Below, piece by piece: positions 9,433 to 17,685 of a DNA stretch of 64,000 bases; position 1 is the stretch's first letter, and every line of letters begins with the position of its first letter. The notes under the pieces were generated by a model that ran no database searches, was not told the DNA's origin, and saw nothing but the letters and a program-made list of their open reading frames with translations. Source of the DNA: Neoalteromonas flava (GTDB lineage Bacteria > Pseudomonadota > Gammaproteobacteria > Enterobacterales > Alteromonadaceae); assembly GCF_002807685.1 (NCBI RefSeq), contig NZ_PEAX01000005.1, positions 124,001 to 188,000 on the forward strand, in the 5' to 3' direction. Both the position numbers and the translations under genes were made by a program.

Positions 9433-10191
9433 TTACGGGGCGGCATTGAACTCGTTTACTAACGTGCTTTCTAGCTGCTCCTCATGTTGCCGACGAATGG
9501 CGGTGAAATCACCGTTCTCGACTGCGCTTTGAATGATCGCTTGCAGTCGCTCTTTGTGCGCATAAAGCGGTGAATCAGTGTGGATAGCGACAAAATAGTC
9601 GAGTGGCTGACTAAACTGGAAATTGGCAGCAACAATTTCATCTTCGAATCCAAGTATCTTAATCATATAGCGAGCACTGGATTCAAAATGAATAAAGGTA
9701 TCCACTCTGCCTTTAAGTAGAAGCCGGATTTTTTGCTCTAAACTGGTTACTTTTACAATGCCATCAAATATGGTTTGCGCTTCCGTAAGCATTTTGTTGT
9801 CGTCAATAGAAAAGGCGGCATTGGCGTGATTAAAAGCTTCTATTGAGGAAAATTTCTCAATGTCTTCAGCACGAATAAAGTACTTCGATTGTATGGTCTC
9901 GTAGCTGGGTCGTATGAACTCGAAACCGACTTCTTTATGTAGCGATTTTAACCCAACCATTAGATTTATTTCGCCAGAGCGCAACGAAGCGACGCGTCTG
10001 GCAAATGGCATGGGGATGATTTCGAGCTCACACTTGGCTTTACGCGCTAGATAGTGCAGATATTTTGTGTGTAAGCCATCAATAAATTCAGGCGAAACAG
10101 AGCTTTGTATTTTGCAAGCGGCTGCGATTGATGGGAATACCAACAATAGAACAAGTATTACTGCATTTACGGCGAAGCGTACTAAATGAAT
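9433..10191 (-). CDS. Periplasmic solute-binding protein, family 3-like; probable AUU start
   Basis: Soluble periplasmic-binding-protein fold of the SBP_bac_3 type (transporter substrate-binding domain). The mature part begins near ACKIQSS and shows the family's alternating pattern; residues such as RRVASLRSGEINLMVG fit. Such single-domain proteins without a transporter are common in Alteromonadales and some serve as sensors. The first ordinary start codon is TTG at 10146, which would give only half a signal peptide. Reading upstream in frame to 10191 gives a complete one (HLVRFAVNAVILVLLL, then VFPSIAAA), and an ATT codon there sits six bases after GGGAG (10198-10202). I therefore propose AUU initiation, giving 252 aa. 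No permease or ATPase gene is near. Confidence 0.7.
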   Translation of the reverse strand: MHLVRFAVNAVILVLLLVFPSIAAACKIQSSVSPEFIDGLHTKYLHYLARKAKCELEIIPMPFARRVASLRSGEINLMVGLKSLHKEVGFEFIRPSYETIQSKYFIRAEDIEKFSSIEAFNHANAAFSIDDNKMLTEAQTIFDGIVKVTSLEQKIRLLLKGRVDTFIHFESSARYMIKILGFEDEIVAANFQFSQPLDYFVAIHTDSPLYAHKERLQAIIQSAVENGDFTAIRRQHEEQLESTLVNEFNAAP

Positions 10192-10350
10192 TTTAGACTC
10201 CCAAAAACAAAGCAGTGCTATTTAACGAGTATCGAGTATAAGACTCAATTAGTCTTTTGCCAACCTTCTGGGATCTACGTCTGAAGTCTTATGTTCCTTT
10301 AGTGACTATTCGGCTAGGCTTGGCGGCATAGCAATGAATCGAGTTTCGTT

Positions 10351-12282
10351 ATGCGCCTAGAGCAAGATAATTACCAGACAATTTACACGCAATCTATAGA
10401 GCAACCAGAAGTATTTTGGTCAACTCAGGCCGCCAAATTACCTTGGTTCAAAGCGCCAAAGCAAATCCTTTCAAGCAACCCACAGGGAATGCCCTGTTGG
10501 TTTGCGGATGGCGAGATGAATACCTGTTACATGGCTCTTGATCACCACATTAAAAATGGCCGTGGCGATCAACTCGCCTTATGTTTTGATTCACCCGTTA
10601 GCGGACAAAAGAGCAAGTATACATATGCTCAGTTGCTGGACTATGTTGCGCGCTTCGCTGACGTTTTGCGTCAGCAAGATGTGCAAAAAGGTGATCGTGT
10701 CATAATCTACATGCCGATGATTGCAGAAGCCGTGATTGCCATGCTTGCTGTAGCGCGACTGGGTGCCATACATTCTGTTGTATTTGGTGGATTTTCTGCC
10801 AATGAGCTGGCGCTGCGTATCAATGATGCCCAACCTAAGGTGCTAGTTACTGCTTCCTGTGGGATTGAAGTCAATCGCATTGTCGAATACAAACCTATGG
10901 TTGACCAAGCCATTGAACAAAGTCAATGTAAACCATCAAGCGTGATTTTATTGCAGCGCGAGCAATGTATCGCGTCATTGCAAAGTGGGCGTGATATCGA
11001 TTGGCATGAGGCCATGAGCGACGCATCGCCAGTAGATTGCGTCACCGTTAAAGGTAGCGACCCACTCTATATTTTGTATACCTCTGGAACAACGGGTAAA
11101 CCAAAAGGTGTAGTCAGAGAAAATGGGGGCCATGCAGTGGCCTTAAATTATTCCATGCACGCAATTTATAACATGCAACCTGGCGACGTTTTTTGGGCGG
11201 CCTCTGATGTGGGCTGGGTCGTGGGGCACAGTTATATTGTTTACGCTCCGTTGTTGTACGGTTGCACCACCATCGTCTATGAGGGTAAGCCGGTAAGAAC
11301 CCCCGATGCGGGTGCCTTTTGGCGAGTAATCGCTGAATACGGTGTGAAAGCTGTATTTGCAGCACCCACGGCATTTCGCGCAATCCGCAAAGAAGATCCC
11401 GATGGCAACTTACTCAAACGCTACAACCTTAGTCGCCTGGAGCAAATTTTTATGGCCGGTGAACGACTGGATCCTCCCACCTTGGAATGGGTGGCAGAAA
11501 AAACTACGAAACCGGTCATCGACCATTGGTGGCAAACCGAGACCGGGTGGGCAATTGCTGCGAATCCGACCGGACTAGCAAATATGCCTATTAAGGCTGG
11601 CTCAGCAACGCTTCCAGTACCAGGATTCCAAGTACACATACTAGACGAGTTCGGCCAGCAAGTAGAAGCAAATCAGCAAGGTGCTATTGCCATTAAGTTA
11701 CCTTTGCCTCCAGCCTGCCTCAATACTATCTGGGGTGATCATCAACGCTTTACCCATGGCTATCTGCAGCAATTCCCGGGCTACTATTGTTCAGGCGACG
11801 GTGGATATATTGACGAAGATGGTTACTTATTCGTTATGGGCCGCACTGACGATGTCATTAATGTGGCAGGGCATCGCCTATCAACCGGTGAAATGGAAGA
11901 GGTATTAGCGGCCCATCCAGCAGTCGCGGAGTGCTCGGTCATCGGCATAAATGATAGTTTAAAGGGGCAGGTGCCGATTGGATTTGTATTGTTGAAAGAT
12001 GGTGTGCAGATGCAAGAAGCTGAGTTACAACAGGAATTGGTCAATAAGATCCGCCAAGACATAGGTGCGGTTGCGTGTCTAAAACAGACGCTGATTGTTT
12101 CGCGTTTGCCCAAAACTCGCAGTGGTAAAATCCTGCGCAAACTGTTGCGGCAGATTGCTGACAATGAATCCTTCGTTACGCCATCAACTATTGATGATCC
12201 AGAAAGTATTGACGAGATCCGAACCATCATGCATCAACATGGTATTGGCTCGCCTCAGCAGAATAGCGCCTTATCAGCTTAG
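10351..12282 (+). CDS. prpE: Propionyl-CoA synthetase
   Basis: Acyl-adenylate-forming enzyme that makes propionyl-CoA (also acetyl-CoA) from the acid, ATP and CoA. The AMP-binding loop YTSGTTGKPKG is followed by VVRENGGHAVAL and GWVVGHSYIVYAPL, which distinguish PrpE from Acs. The adenine motif WWQTETGW and the C-terminal catalytic, acetylatable Lys in RSGKILRK (K593) are present. 643 aa is usual. No prpB, prpC or prpD is adjacent, so this copy is separate from any methylcitrate cluster, at least in this window. It is convergent with rlmA, nine bases apart. Confidence 0.9.
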   Translation: MRLEQDNYQTIYTQSIEQPEVFWSTQAAKLPWFKAPKQILSSNPQGMPCWFADGEMNTCYMALDHHIKNGRGDQLALCFDSPVSGQKSKYTYAQLLDYVARFADVLRQQDVQKGDRVIIYMPMIAEAVIAMLAVARLGAIHSVVFGGFSANELALRINDAQPKVLVTASCGIEVNRIVEYKPMVDQAIEQSQCKPSSVILLQREQCIASLQSGRDIDWHEAMSDASPVDCVTVKGSDPLYILYTSGTTGKPKGVVRENGGHAVALNYSMHAIYNMQPGDVFWAASDVGWVVGHSYIVYAPLLYGCTTIVYEGKPVRTPDAGAFWRVIAEYGVKAVFAAPTAFRAIRKEDPDGNLLKRYNLSRLEQIFMAGERLDPPTLEWVAEKTTKPVIDHWWQTETGWAIAANPTGLANMPIKAGSATLPVPGFQVHILDEFGQQVEANQQGAIAIKLPLPPACLNTIWGDHQRFTHGYLQQFPGYYCSGDGGYIDEDGYLFVMGRTDDVINVAGHRLSTGEMEEVLAAHPAVAECSVIGINDSLKGQVPIGFVLLKDGVQMQEAELQQELVNKIRQDIGAVACLKQTLIVSRLPKTRSGKILRKLLRQIADNESFVTPSTIDDPESIDEIRTIMHQHGIGSPQQNSALSA

Positions 12283-12290
12283 TCTGCAGC

Positions 12291-13130
12291 TTAATCTTTA
12301 ACCAATAGCTTAAGCTGGAAACTGGCAGTAACTTGCGTTAACTCTGCTTTAAGTCGAGCGACTTTGGTTGGTGATGTGGTCCAATAAAATGGTGTCATCA
12401 TCAGTAATTGCTCACGAACCTCAGGCGTATCAAGCCTAATTCGGAATGTTAACTCTTCTGTACTTAGCATTGAAAACCCTGCGGGAACAGCAGTGTCAGT
12501 GTTGTGCAAGCTGGGTTTATCATAAACCAACTGCTTGAGTTCTTGCAGATGATATTCATTCGGATCAACACAAAGCCAAATGCCGCCGGGTTTTAAAATA
12601 CGATGCACTTCAGTCGGCGAAGCTGGCGCAAAAATTTGGATCGCCGCATCGAAAACGTCTGCCTGAGTGGGAATATGAAAAGTGCTAGCAACAGCAAAAT
12701 GGCCATTTACTGTTTGTTTGGCAGCTTTTTGTACGGCAGCTTTCGCAATATCAATACCATATATGCTGACTGCCTGCTGCTGTGCTGAGAAAAGTGCACT
12801 GAGTGTTCTTGAGTAATACCCCTCACCACAGCCGACATCGAAAAGGCGCAATGTGTCGGTTGTGACGCAGTGGTATCTTAACAACGCTAGGATAGCGTCA
12901 ACAAGCGGAGCGTAGTGCCCTTGATTAAGAAACTGCTGGCGGGCAGCCACCATCGCTTTTGAATCACCCGGGTTCTTGCTGTTCTTGTGTTGCGCTGGCA
13001 GCAGATTGACATAACCTTCTTTAGCCCGATCAAAGCAGTGCCGATTGGCACATTGCCATTGTGATTGGTTGAGCGTAAGAGGCGTTTCGCAAAGCGGGCA
13101 TTGCCAACAACTAGACTCAGTGTGTGTCAT
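12291..13130 (-). CDS. rlmA: 23S rRNA (guanine745-N1)-methyltransferase
   Basis: SAM-dependent methyltransferase for G745 of 23S rRNA. The N-terminal zinc finger is visible (CPLC near residue 10, CANRHC about 17 residues later), then RAKEGYVNLL, the SAM motif LFDVGCGEGYYSRTL and the FAP(A/S) region. I start at MTHTESS because GGAT lies just upstream and homologues begin next to the zinc finger; the longer frame to 13190 would add a hydrophobic tail overlapping yedI. It follows yedI by about 50 bases on the same strand and may be cotranscribed with it. Confidence 0.87.
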   Translation of the reverse strand: MTHTESSCWQCPLCETPLTLNQSQWQCANRHCFDRAKEGYVNLLPAQHKNSKNPGDSKAMVAARQQFLNQGHYAPLVDAILALLRYHCVTTDTLRLFDVGCGEGYYSRTLSALFSAQQQAVSIYGIDIAKAAVQKAAKQTVNGHFAVASTFHIPTQADVFDAAIQIFAPASPTEVHRILKPGGIWLCVDPNEYHLQELKQLVYDKPSLHNTDTAVPAGFSMLSTEELTFRIRLDTPEVREQLLMMTPFYWTTSPTKVARLKAELTQVTASFQLKLLVKD

Positions 13131-13179
13131 AGTAGATCCAACTAGAAGCACAAATAGGAATAATTCACGCGCATGCTGC

Positions 13180-14139
13180 TTAGTCTGCATCCGCAGAAGT
13201 AGATATGCTTGGTTTTAGCCTTTGCCATAAGGTTGTTATCATTACAATTAGTGCGCCCGCAACAACTCCGATAATGCCTTCAACACCAATAGCGATAAAT
13301 GTTTGTAACCAACCCTCAAGTGCATTTGTCAGGGTCTCAATTGGCATAATTAAGGCGTGCACAAAGCCGACGTAATGAGTAATGATACCACCACCAACTA
13401 AAAACATGGCTATTGTACCGACAATAGAAAGTAGTTTCATCAAGAGCGGAGCAACAGTAAGAAGAGTGCGTCCAAGCTGTCTTTTTAGCTGACGCAGCGA
13501 GCCTGATAGTGAGGCTTTTAACAGGTACAGACCGGCATCATCAAGCTTAACAATAAGTGCGACTAACCCGTATACGCCGACGGTAAATAATATCGCTAGA
13601 CCACTCAGTACCACGATCTGATTGGTCAAAGAGGTACCCTGCAACGTGCCAAGAATAATAACAATAATTTCAGCAGATAAAATAAAATCGGTACGGATTG
13701 CACCTTTGATTTTTACGCGTTCCAATGTGAGTAAGTCTGCTACTGAAGTTTGCTGCAATTGCTGCACATGTGCTTCAGCCTGAGCAAGAGTGCGATTGCG
13801 TTTCGTCTGCCAGACATGAATTAGCTTCTCTGCGCCTTCAAAACAGAGGTATAAACCACCGGCAACAAGTAAGTAGTTTACCAGCCACGGTACGAATGCG
13901 CTGATCACTAATGCACTGGGTACCAGAATAAGTTTGTTAACAAACGAACCTTTGGCGACGGCCCAAACAACGGGCAATTCTCTGTCGGCTTTGACACCGG
14001 AAACCTGCTCAGTATTCAGAGCAAGATCATCACCTAATACACCCGCTGTTTTCTTCGCAGCGACTTTTGATAAAACGGCAATGTCATCGAGAATGGTAGC
14101 TATATCGTCTAATAATGTAAGGAGACTACCTGCGGCCAT
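13180..14139 (-). CDS. yedI: YedI-like inner-membrane protein (DUF808)
   Basis: DUF808/YedI family inner-membrane protein, about 300 residues with several predicted helices. The N-terminus (ASLLTLLDDIATILDDI-like, then KKTAGVLGDDLALN) is the diagnostic conserved block. No established function. The start has AAGGGA five bases before the ATG. It lies 78 bases downstream of the 59-aa membrane protein gene and just upstream of rlmA on the same strand, so all four may form one unit. Confidence 0.85.
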   Translation of the reverse strand: MAAGSLLTLLDDIATILDDIAVLSKVAAKKTAGVLGDDLALNTEQVSGVKADRELPVVWAVAKGSFVNKLILVPSALVISAFVPWLVNYLLVAGGLYLCFEGAEKLIHVWQTKRNRTLAQAEAHVQQLQQTSVADLLTLERVKIKGAIRTDFILSAEIIVIILGTLQGTSLTNQIVVLSGLAILFTVGVYGLVALIVKLDDAGLYLLKASLSGSLRQLKRQLGRTLLTVAPLLMKLLSIVGTIAMFLVGGGIITHYVGFVHALIMPIETLTNALEGWLQTFIAIGVEGIIGVVAGALIVMITTLWQRLKPSISTSADAD

Positions 14140-14217
14140 AGGGATCCCTTGGGATAGGAAAAATACAAGGTTACCTGAGCGGACAAAGAAAGCAAAGCAG
14201 GCTGCGAGTCGGCGTTT

Positions 14218-14397
14218 TTAACGACTCGCGTTGTGAAAAACAAATGCCTGCTTGGCTGTTTGTGTTAATGGTCTAATGGTGTGAATATTACGCTTAATCT
14301 TATTCGTTTGGCTAAGCGTTGCAATGGTCGCTCCGGCGATAATAAACGCAGCGATGGGAACCATTAAAACCAACAATAATACAATCGGATCAATCAT
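14218..14397 (-). CDS. 59-aa membrane protein, unrecognised
   Basis: This short gene reads through without a stop from ATG 14397 to TAA 14218. The product has an N-terminal hydrophobic helix (about residues 4-29: IVLLLVLMVPIAAFII and onwards) and a basic cytoplasmic-looking tail (TNKIKRNIHTIRP). AGGA stands eight bases before the ATG and includes the last base of the upstream stop codon, so translation is probably coupled to the secreted protein encoded just before it. I know of no family for it. The tight coupling and good ribosome binding site make it a credible gene. Confidence 0.6.
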   Translation of the reverse strand: MIDPIVLLLVLMVPIAAFIIAGATIATLSQTNKIKRNIHTIRPLTQTAKQAFVFHNASR

Positions 14398-14407
14398 GAC
14401 TTAATTC

Positions 14408-14698
14408 CTACTCAGCACCGTTTTCTGGGATTGCTTTAGCTTCTTCCGCGGTTAAGGTTTTAATCGAAACTTTGGCTACCATCGTTGCTTCGTCTTCACC
14501 GTCAAGGGCGAATTGATACGCAGTATTGGCTACAATTTGCTGGGTGTTGTTGTTCAGTTCAAATGTGGTTTCGGCGACATGGGACGCAACAATTGTATCC
14601 ATGTAGCTCTCGATTGATGTTTCATGCGCTAACGCACCAGTGCTCAATAATGCAAGTAGACAGGCGGCAGCAGTTTTAATAGTTGATAAGCGTTGCAT
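14408..14698 (-). CDS. Small secreted protein, 96 aa, unknown function
   Basis: A clear Sec signal peptide (basic start, then AAACLLALLSTGALA, cleavage after about residue 24) precedes a short acidic mature domain of about 72 residues without cysteines. The mature part is rich in Thr, Glu and Ala and could be an alpha/beta fold. I do not recognise a family. It is the first gene of a tight pair with the 59-aa membrane protein, upstream of yedI. Its upstream region (14699-14935) is AT-rich and also holds the terminator of the gene before it. Confidence 0.65.
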   Translation of the reverse strand: MQRLSTIKTAAACLLALLSTGALAHETSIESYMDTIVASHVAETTFELNNNTQQIVANTAYQFALDGEDEATMVAKVSIKTLTAEEAKAIPENGAE

Positions 14699-14877
14699 AA
14701 TATTTTCCTCTTTAATTCGATCTAACTGCGCTGTTGTTTACTGCGTGGCAGTTGTATTACTAAGTCGCAAACACTATTGCGATAGTTGTGCCATCTCTTA
14801 ATTATTTCTTAAATTGTTGAAAAATATAGATAAAAATTAATTTAAAATTAGGTGCACGAGATCTGAAAAGGTTATGG

Positions 14878-14921
14878 AAAACAAAAAATAATCAATTTGA
14901 CCACTCAATTAGTCAAATTGA
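14878..14921 (-). terminator. AT-rich hairpin terminator
   Basis: Ten-base inverted repeat TCAATTTGAC (14892-14901) and GTCAAATTGA (14912-14921), followed on the minus strand by a T-rich run. It lies just after the stop of the minus-strand TonB/TolA-like gene, so it probably ends that transcript. The stem is AT-rich and thus weak. Confidence 0.55.
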
Positions 14922-14935
14922 CGAAATGATCGACG

Positions 14936-15646
14936 TTACTTTTTATCAACCCGTTCTTCAATAAAACGATTGAAATCCGTACTATCGCGACAACGCAAGT
15001 TTCCTCCAGCAATTTGACTCACTATTCGCAGTACATTGGCAGCCGTACGGTCACAGTTGATAATTTTATCTTTGACTAGTGGCGAGGGCAGTGTGTCTTG
15101 ATATTCAGGAATTTGTAAATCAGGTGATTGCTTTTGTTGTTGAAACTGTGTGGATTGCTGTTGGGCGAGCGCATGCTGTTGTTGTTGCTGCATTAGACCG
15201 ATATGGTTTCGCATACGTGTCAGACTGCTTCCTGTGCGCGTTGCAGAAGTTGATGTTGAAGCTTGCTTGGGTTCACTTTGGGGCTTTTCGTCCAGCCCGA
15301 CTAGAGGTTGTTCGGACGTAGCTTCAATTAATTGTGGGTTCTGCTCCTGGGAAACTTGCTCTGTTGGTGCATTTGCAGGTGCACTTTTTTCAGCACTAGT
15401 GGCGTGCTCACTGTCCATTACGTTTATCGCCTCTTTGGGGCGTGGCAACGTGGGATATACAATCCTTGCTTTAATGGCTTGGGCAGGTGGTTTGGCACTT
15501 GGTTCTAATGGTTTTTTATGCGCGCTCAGCAAAGCAACTATTCCGACATGGACCAACAATGAAACAGCCACAACGAAGCGCAGTGAAGCTGGCTTTTTCA
15601 CTGCATGGTTGGGGCGAATATCATCACTCATGAGCATCATGGTCAA
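14936..15646 (-). CDS. TonB/TolA-like periplasmic protein, unknown function
   Basis: 236 aa with one N-terminal membrane helix (about residues 23-41: RFVVAVSLLVHVGIVALLS), a long Pro/Ser/Gln/Glu-rich linker (about 45-180) with a Gln-rich stretch near 152-172, and a short C-terminal domain with two cysteines (INCDRTAANVLRIVSQ and LRCRDST). The plan resembles TonB or TolA: inner-membrane anchor, periplasm-spanning rod and small C-terminal domain, but I do not see a recognisable TonB C-terminal motif. It is divergent from glnK. The start is uncertain; ATG 15631 (MSDDIR) is an alternative. Function unknown. Confidence 0.6.
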   Translation of the reverse strand: MTMMLMSDDIRPNHAVKKPASLRFVVAVSLLVHVGIVALLSAHKKPLEPSAKPPAQAIKARIVYPTLPRPKEAINVMDSEHATSAEKSAPANAPTEQVSQEQNPQLIEATSEQPLVGLDEKPQSEPKQASTSTSATRTGSSLTRMRNHIGLMQQQQQHALAQQQSTQFQQQKQSPDLQIPEYQDTLPSPLVKDKIINCDRTAANVLRIVSQIAGGNLRCRDSTDFNRFIEERVDKK

Positions 15647-15696
15647 TCAGAGCAAAGAGTTATCAATTAGTTCCCATTTGAGCAAGCAATATCCAA

Positions 15697-15713
15697 TGCA
15701 CTATTGTGGTGCA
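15697..15713 (+). promoter_or_regulatory. NtrC binding site upstream of glnK
   Basis: Dyad TGCACTATTGTGGTGCA, a close match to the enterobacterial NtrC consensus TGCACYANNNTGGTGCA. It lies about 113 bases upstream of the sigma-54 -12 element, the normal enhancer distance. Half-sites (GTGCA at 15738 and TGCACC at 15761) follow downstream. Confidence 0.8.
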
Positions 15714-15777
15714 TTTATTTCAATTAGATCAAAAATAGTGCAAAAGTAGCGGGTTATCCATGCACCTCAATCTCTAA

Positions 15778-16206
<429 letters not shown>

Positions 16207-16237
16207 CCTCAGAAACTAGATTTGCGGAGAACTCATA

Positions 16238-17476
16238 ATGGAAATCACATTTGAACTCGGGTATGCACTCGACACATTTTACTTCTTAATTTGCGGCGCG
16301 TTGGTCATGTGGATGGCCGCTGGTTTTGCCATGCTTGAAGCTGGCTTGGTGAGAACCAAAAATACCACTGAAATACTGACTAAAAACGTGGCTTTGTACG
16401 CAATTGCTTGCATCATGTACATGATATGCGGCTACGCAATAATGTACGGCGGCGGTTTCTTCCTTGACGGCCTAATGGCAGATGGTGCCACTGGTGTCGC
16501 AGAAGATCCTGCTACCTATGCGCCATCAGCGGACTTTTTCTTCCAAGTGGTTTTCGTAGCAACTGCTATGTCCATTGTTTCTGGTGCTGTGGCTGAGCGC
16601 ATGAAGCTGTGGGCATTTTTATTGTTCGCGGTTGTTATGACTGGATTCATCTATCCTATGGAAGGTTCATGGACGTGGGGCGGTAACCCAGTATTTGGCA
16701 TGTATACATTAGGCGATCTTGGTTTCAGTGACTTTGCTGGCTCAGGTATTGTGCATATGGCAGGTGCTGCTGCAGCGTTAGCAGGGGTATTAATTCTGGG
16801 AGCTCGAAAAGGTAAGTACGGTGCTGATGGGTCAGTCAAAGCAATCCCAGGTGCTAACCTACCGCTGGCTACTTTAGGTACATTTATCCTGTGGATGGGC
16901 TGGTTCGGTTTCAACGGCGGTTCAGTGTTAGCCACGGCAACAGTCGAGAGTGCGAATAGTGTTGCGGTGGTATTTTTAAATACTAATGCTGCTGCGGCAG
17001 GTGGCTTGGTAGCTGCCCTATTACTAGCGCGTATCATGTTCGGTAAAGCAGATTTAACCATGGCATTGAATGGTGCATTAGCTGGTTTGGTTGCAATTAC
17101 TGCGGAGCCAAGCACTCCAACGGCATTACAAGCAACACTGTTTGGTGCACTAGGTGGTGTTCTAGTAGTATTTAGTATCGTTGGTTTAGATAAGATGAAG
17201 ATTGATGATCCGGTTGGCGCAATTTCTGTGCACGGCGTGGTTGGCTTATTGGGTCTATTGTTGGTTCCAGTTACCAACGGCGATTCTAGCTTCTCAGGTC
17301 AAATCATCGGCGCATTAACCATCTTCGTTTGGGTATTCGTAACTAGCTTGGTTGCTTGGTTAGTAATCAAAGCGATTATGGGTGTACGCGTCTCAGAAGA
17401 AGAAGAGTTTGAAGGTGTTGATCAAAGTGAGTGTGGTTTGGAAGCTTACCCAGAATTCACTAGCGGTCGCAGCTAA
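16238..17476 (+). CDS. amtB: Ammonium transporter AmtB
   Basis: Eleven-helix inner-membrane ammonium channel, 412 aa. N-terminal GFAMLEAGLVRTKN and the twin-His region (FAGSGIVHMAGA; later ISVHGVVGLLG) are visible. Unlike E. coli AmtB there is no separate cleavable signal peptide. The acidic C-terminus (SEEEEFEGVDQSECG) is the GlnK-interacting tail. It follows glnK by 31 bases, with GGAG before its start, and is followed by a strong terminator. Confidence 0.95.
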   Translation: MEITFELGYALDTFYFLICGALVMWMAAGFAMLEAGLVRTKNTTEILTKNVALYAIACIMYMICGYAIMYGGGFFLDGLMADGATGVAEDPATYAPSADFFFQVVFVATAMSIVSGAVAERMKLWAFLLFAVVMTGFIYPMEGSWTWGGNPVFGMYTLGDLGFSDFAGSGIVHMAGAAAALAGVLILGARKGKYGADGSVKAIPGANLPLATLGTFILWMGWFGFNGGSVLATATVESANSVAVVFLNTNAAAAGGLVAALLLARIMFGKADLTMALNGALAGLVAITAEPSTPTALQATLFGALGGVLVVFSIVGLDKMKIDDPVGAISVHGVVGLLGLLLVPVTNGDSSFSGQIIGALTIFVWVFVTSLVAWLVIKAIMGVRVSEEEEFEGVDQSECGLEAYPEFTSGRS

Positions 17477-17547
17477 CTAGCTTTCCAGCGTTTCTGACAG
17501 GCGACGCGCTAACGATAATAATTATAAAAGCCTGCTCACCTCATTTA

Positions 17548-17570
17548 GCCCCGCATTGCGGGGCTTTTTT
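17548..17570 (+). terminator. Rho-independent terminator of glnK-amtB
   Basis: GCCCCGC (17548-17554), three-base loop, GCGGGGC (17558-17564), then six T residues. A strong intrinsic terminator about 70 bases after amtB. Confidence 0.92.
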
Positions 17571-17685
17571 CGTGTTCTAACCGAGAAAAATGCATCGAGC
17601 GTCTAGTTTCAATCTATACCACATGGCAAATGCGCAATGATGTCGTTATATTAGAGCAATGTGATGTAAATCAAGAGCTAGCAGA

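Noticed and set aside
15150-15749. A 199-aa plus-strand open frame with many Cys and Ala residues
   Set aside because: It is antisense to the TonB/TolA-like gene; the Cys run mirrors its Gln-rich codons. No ribosome binding site or homology.
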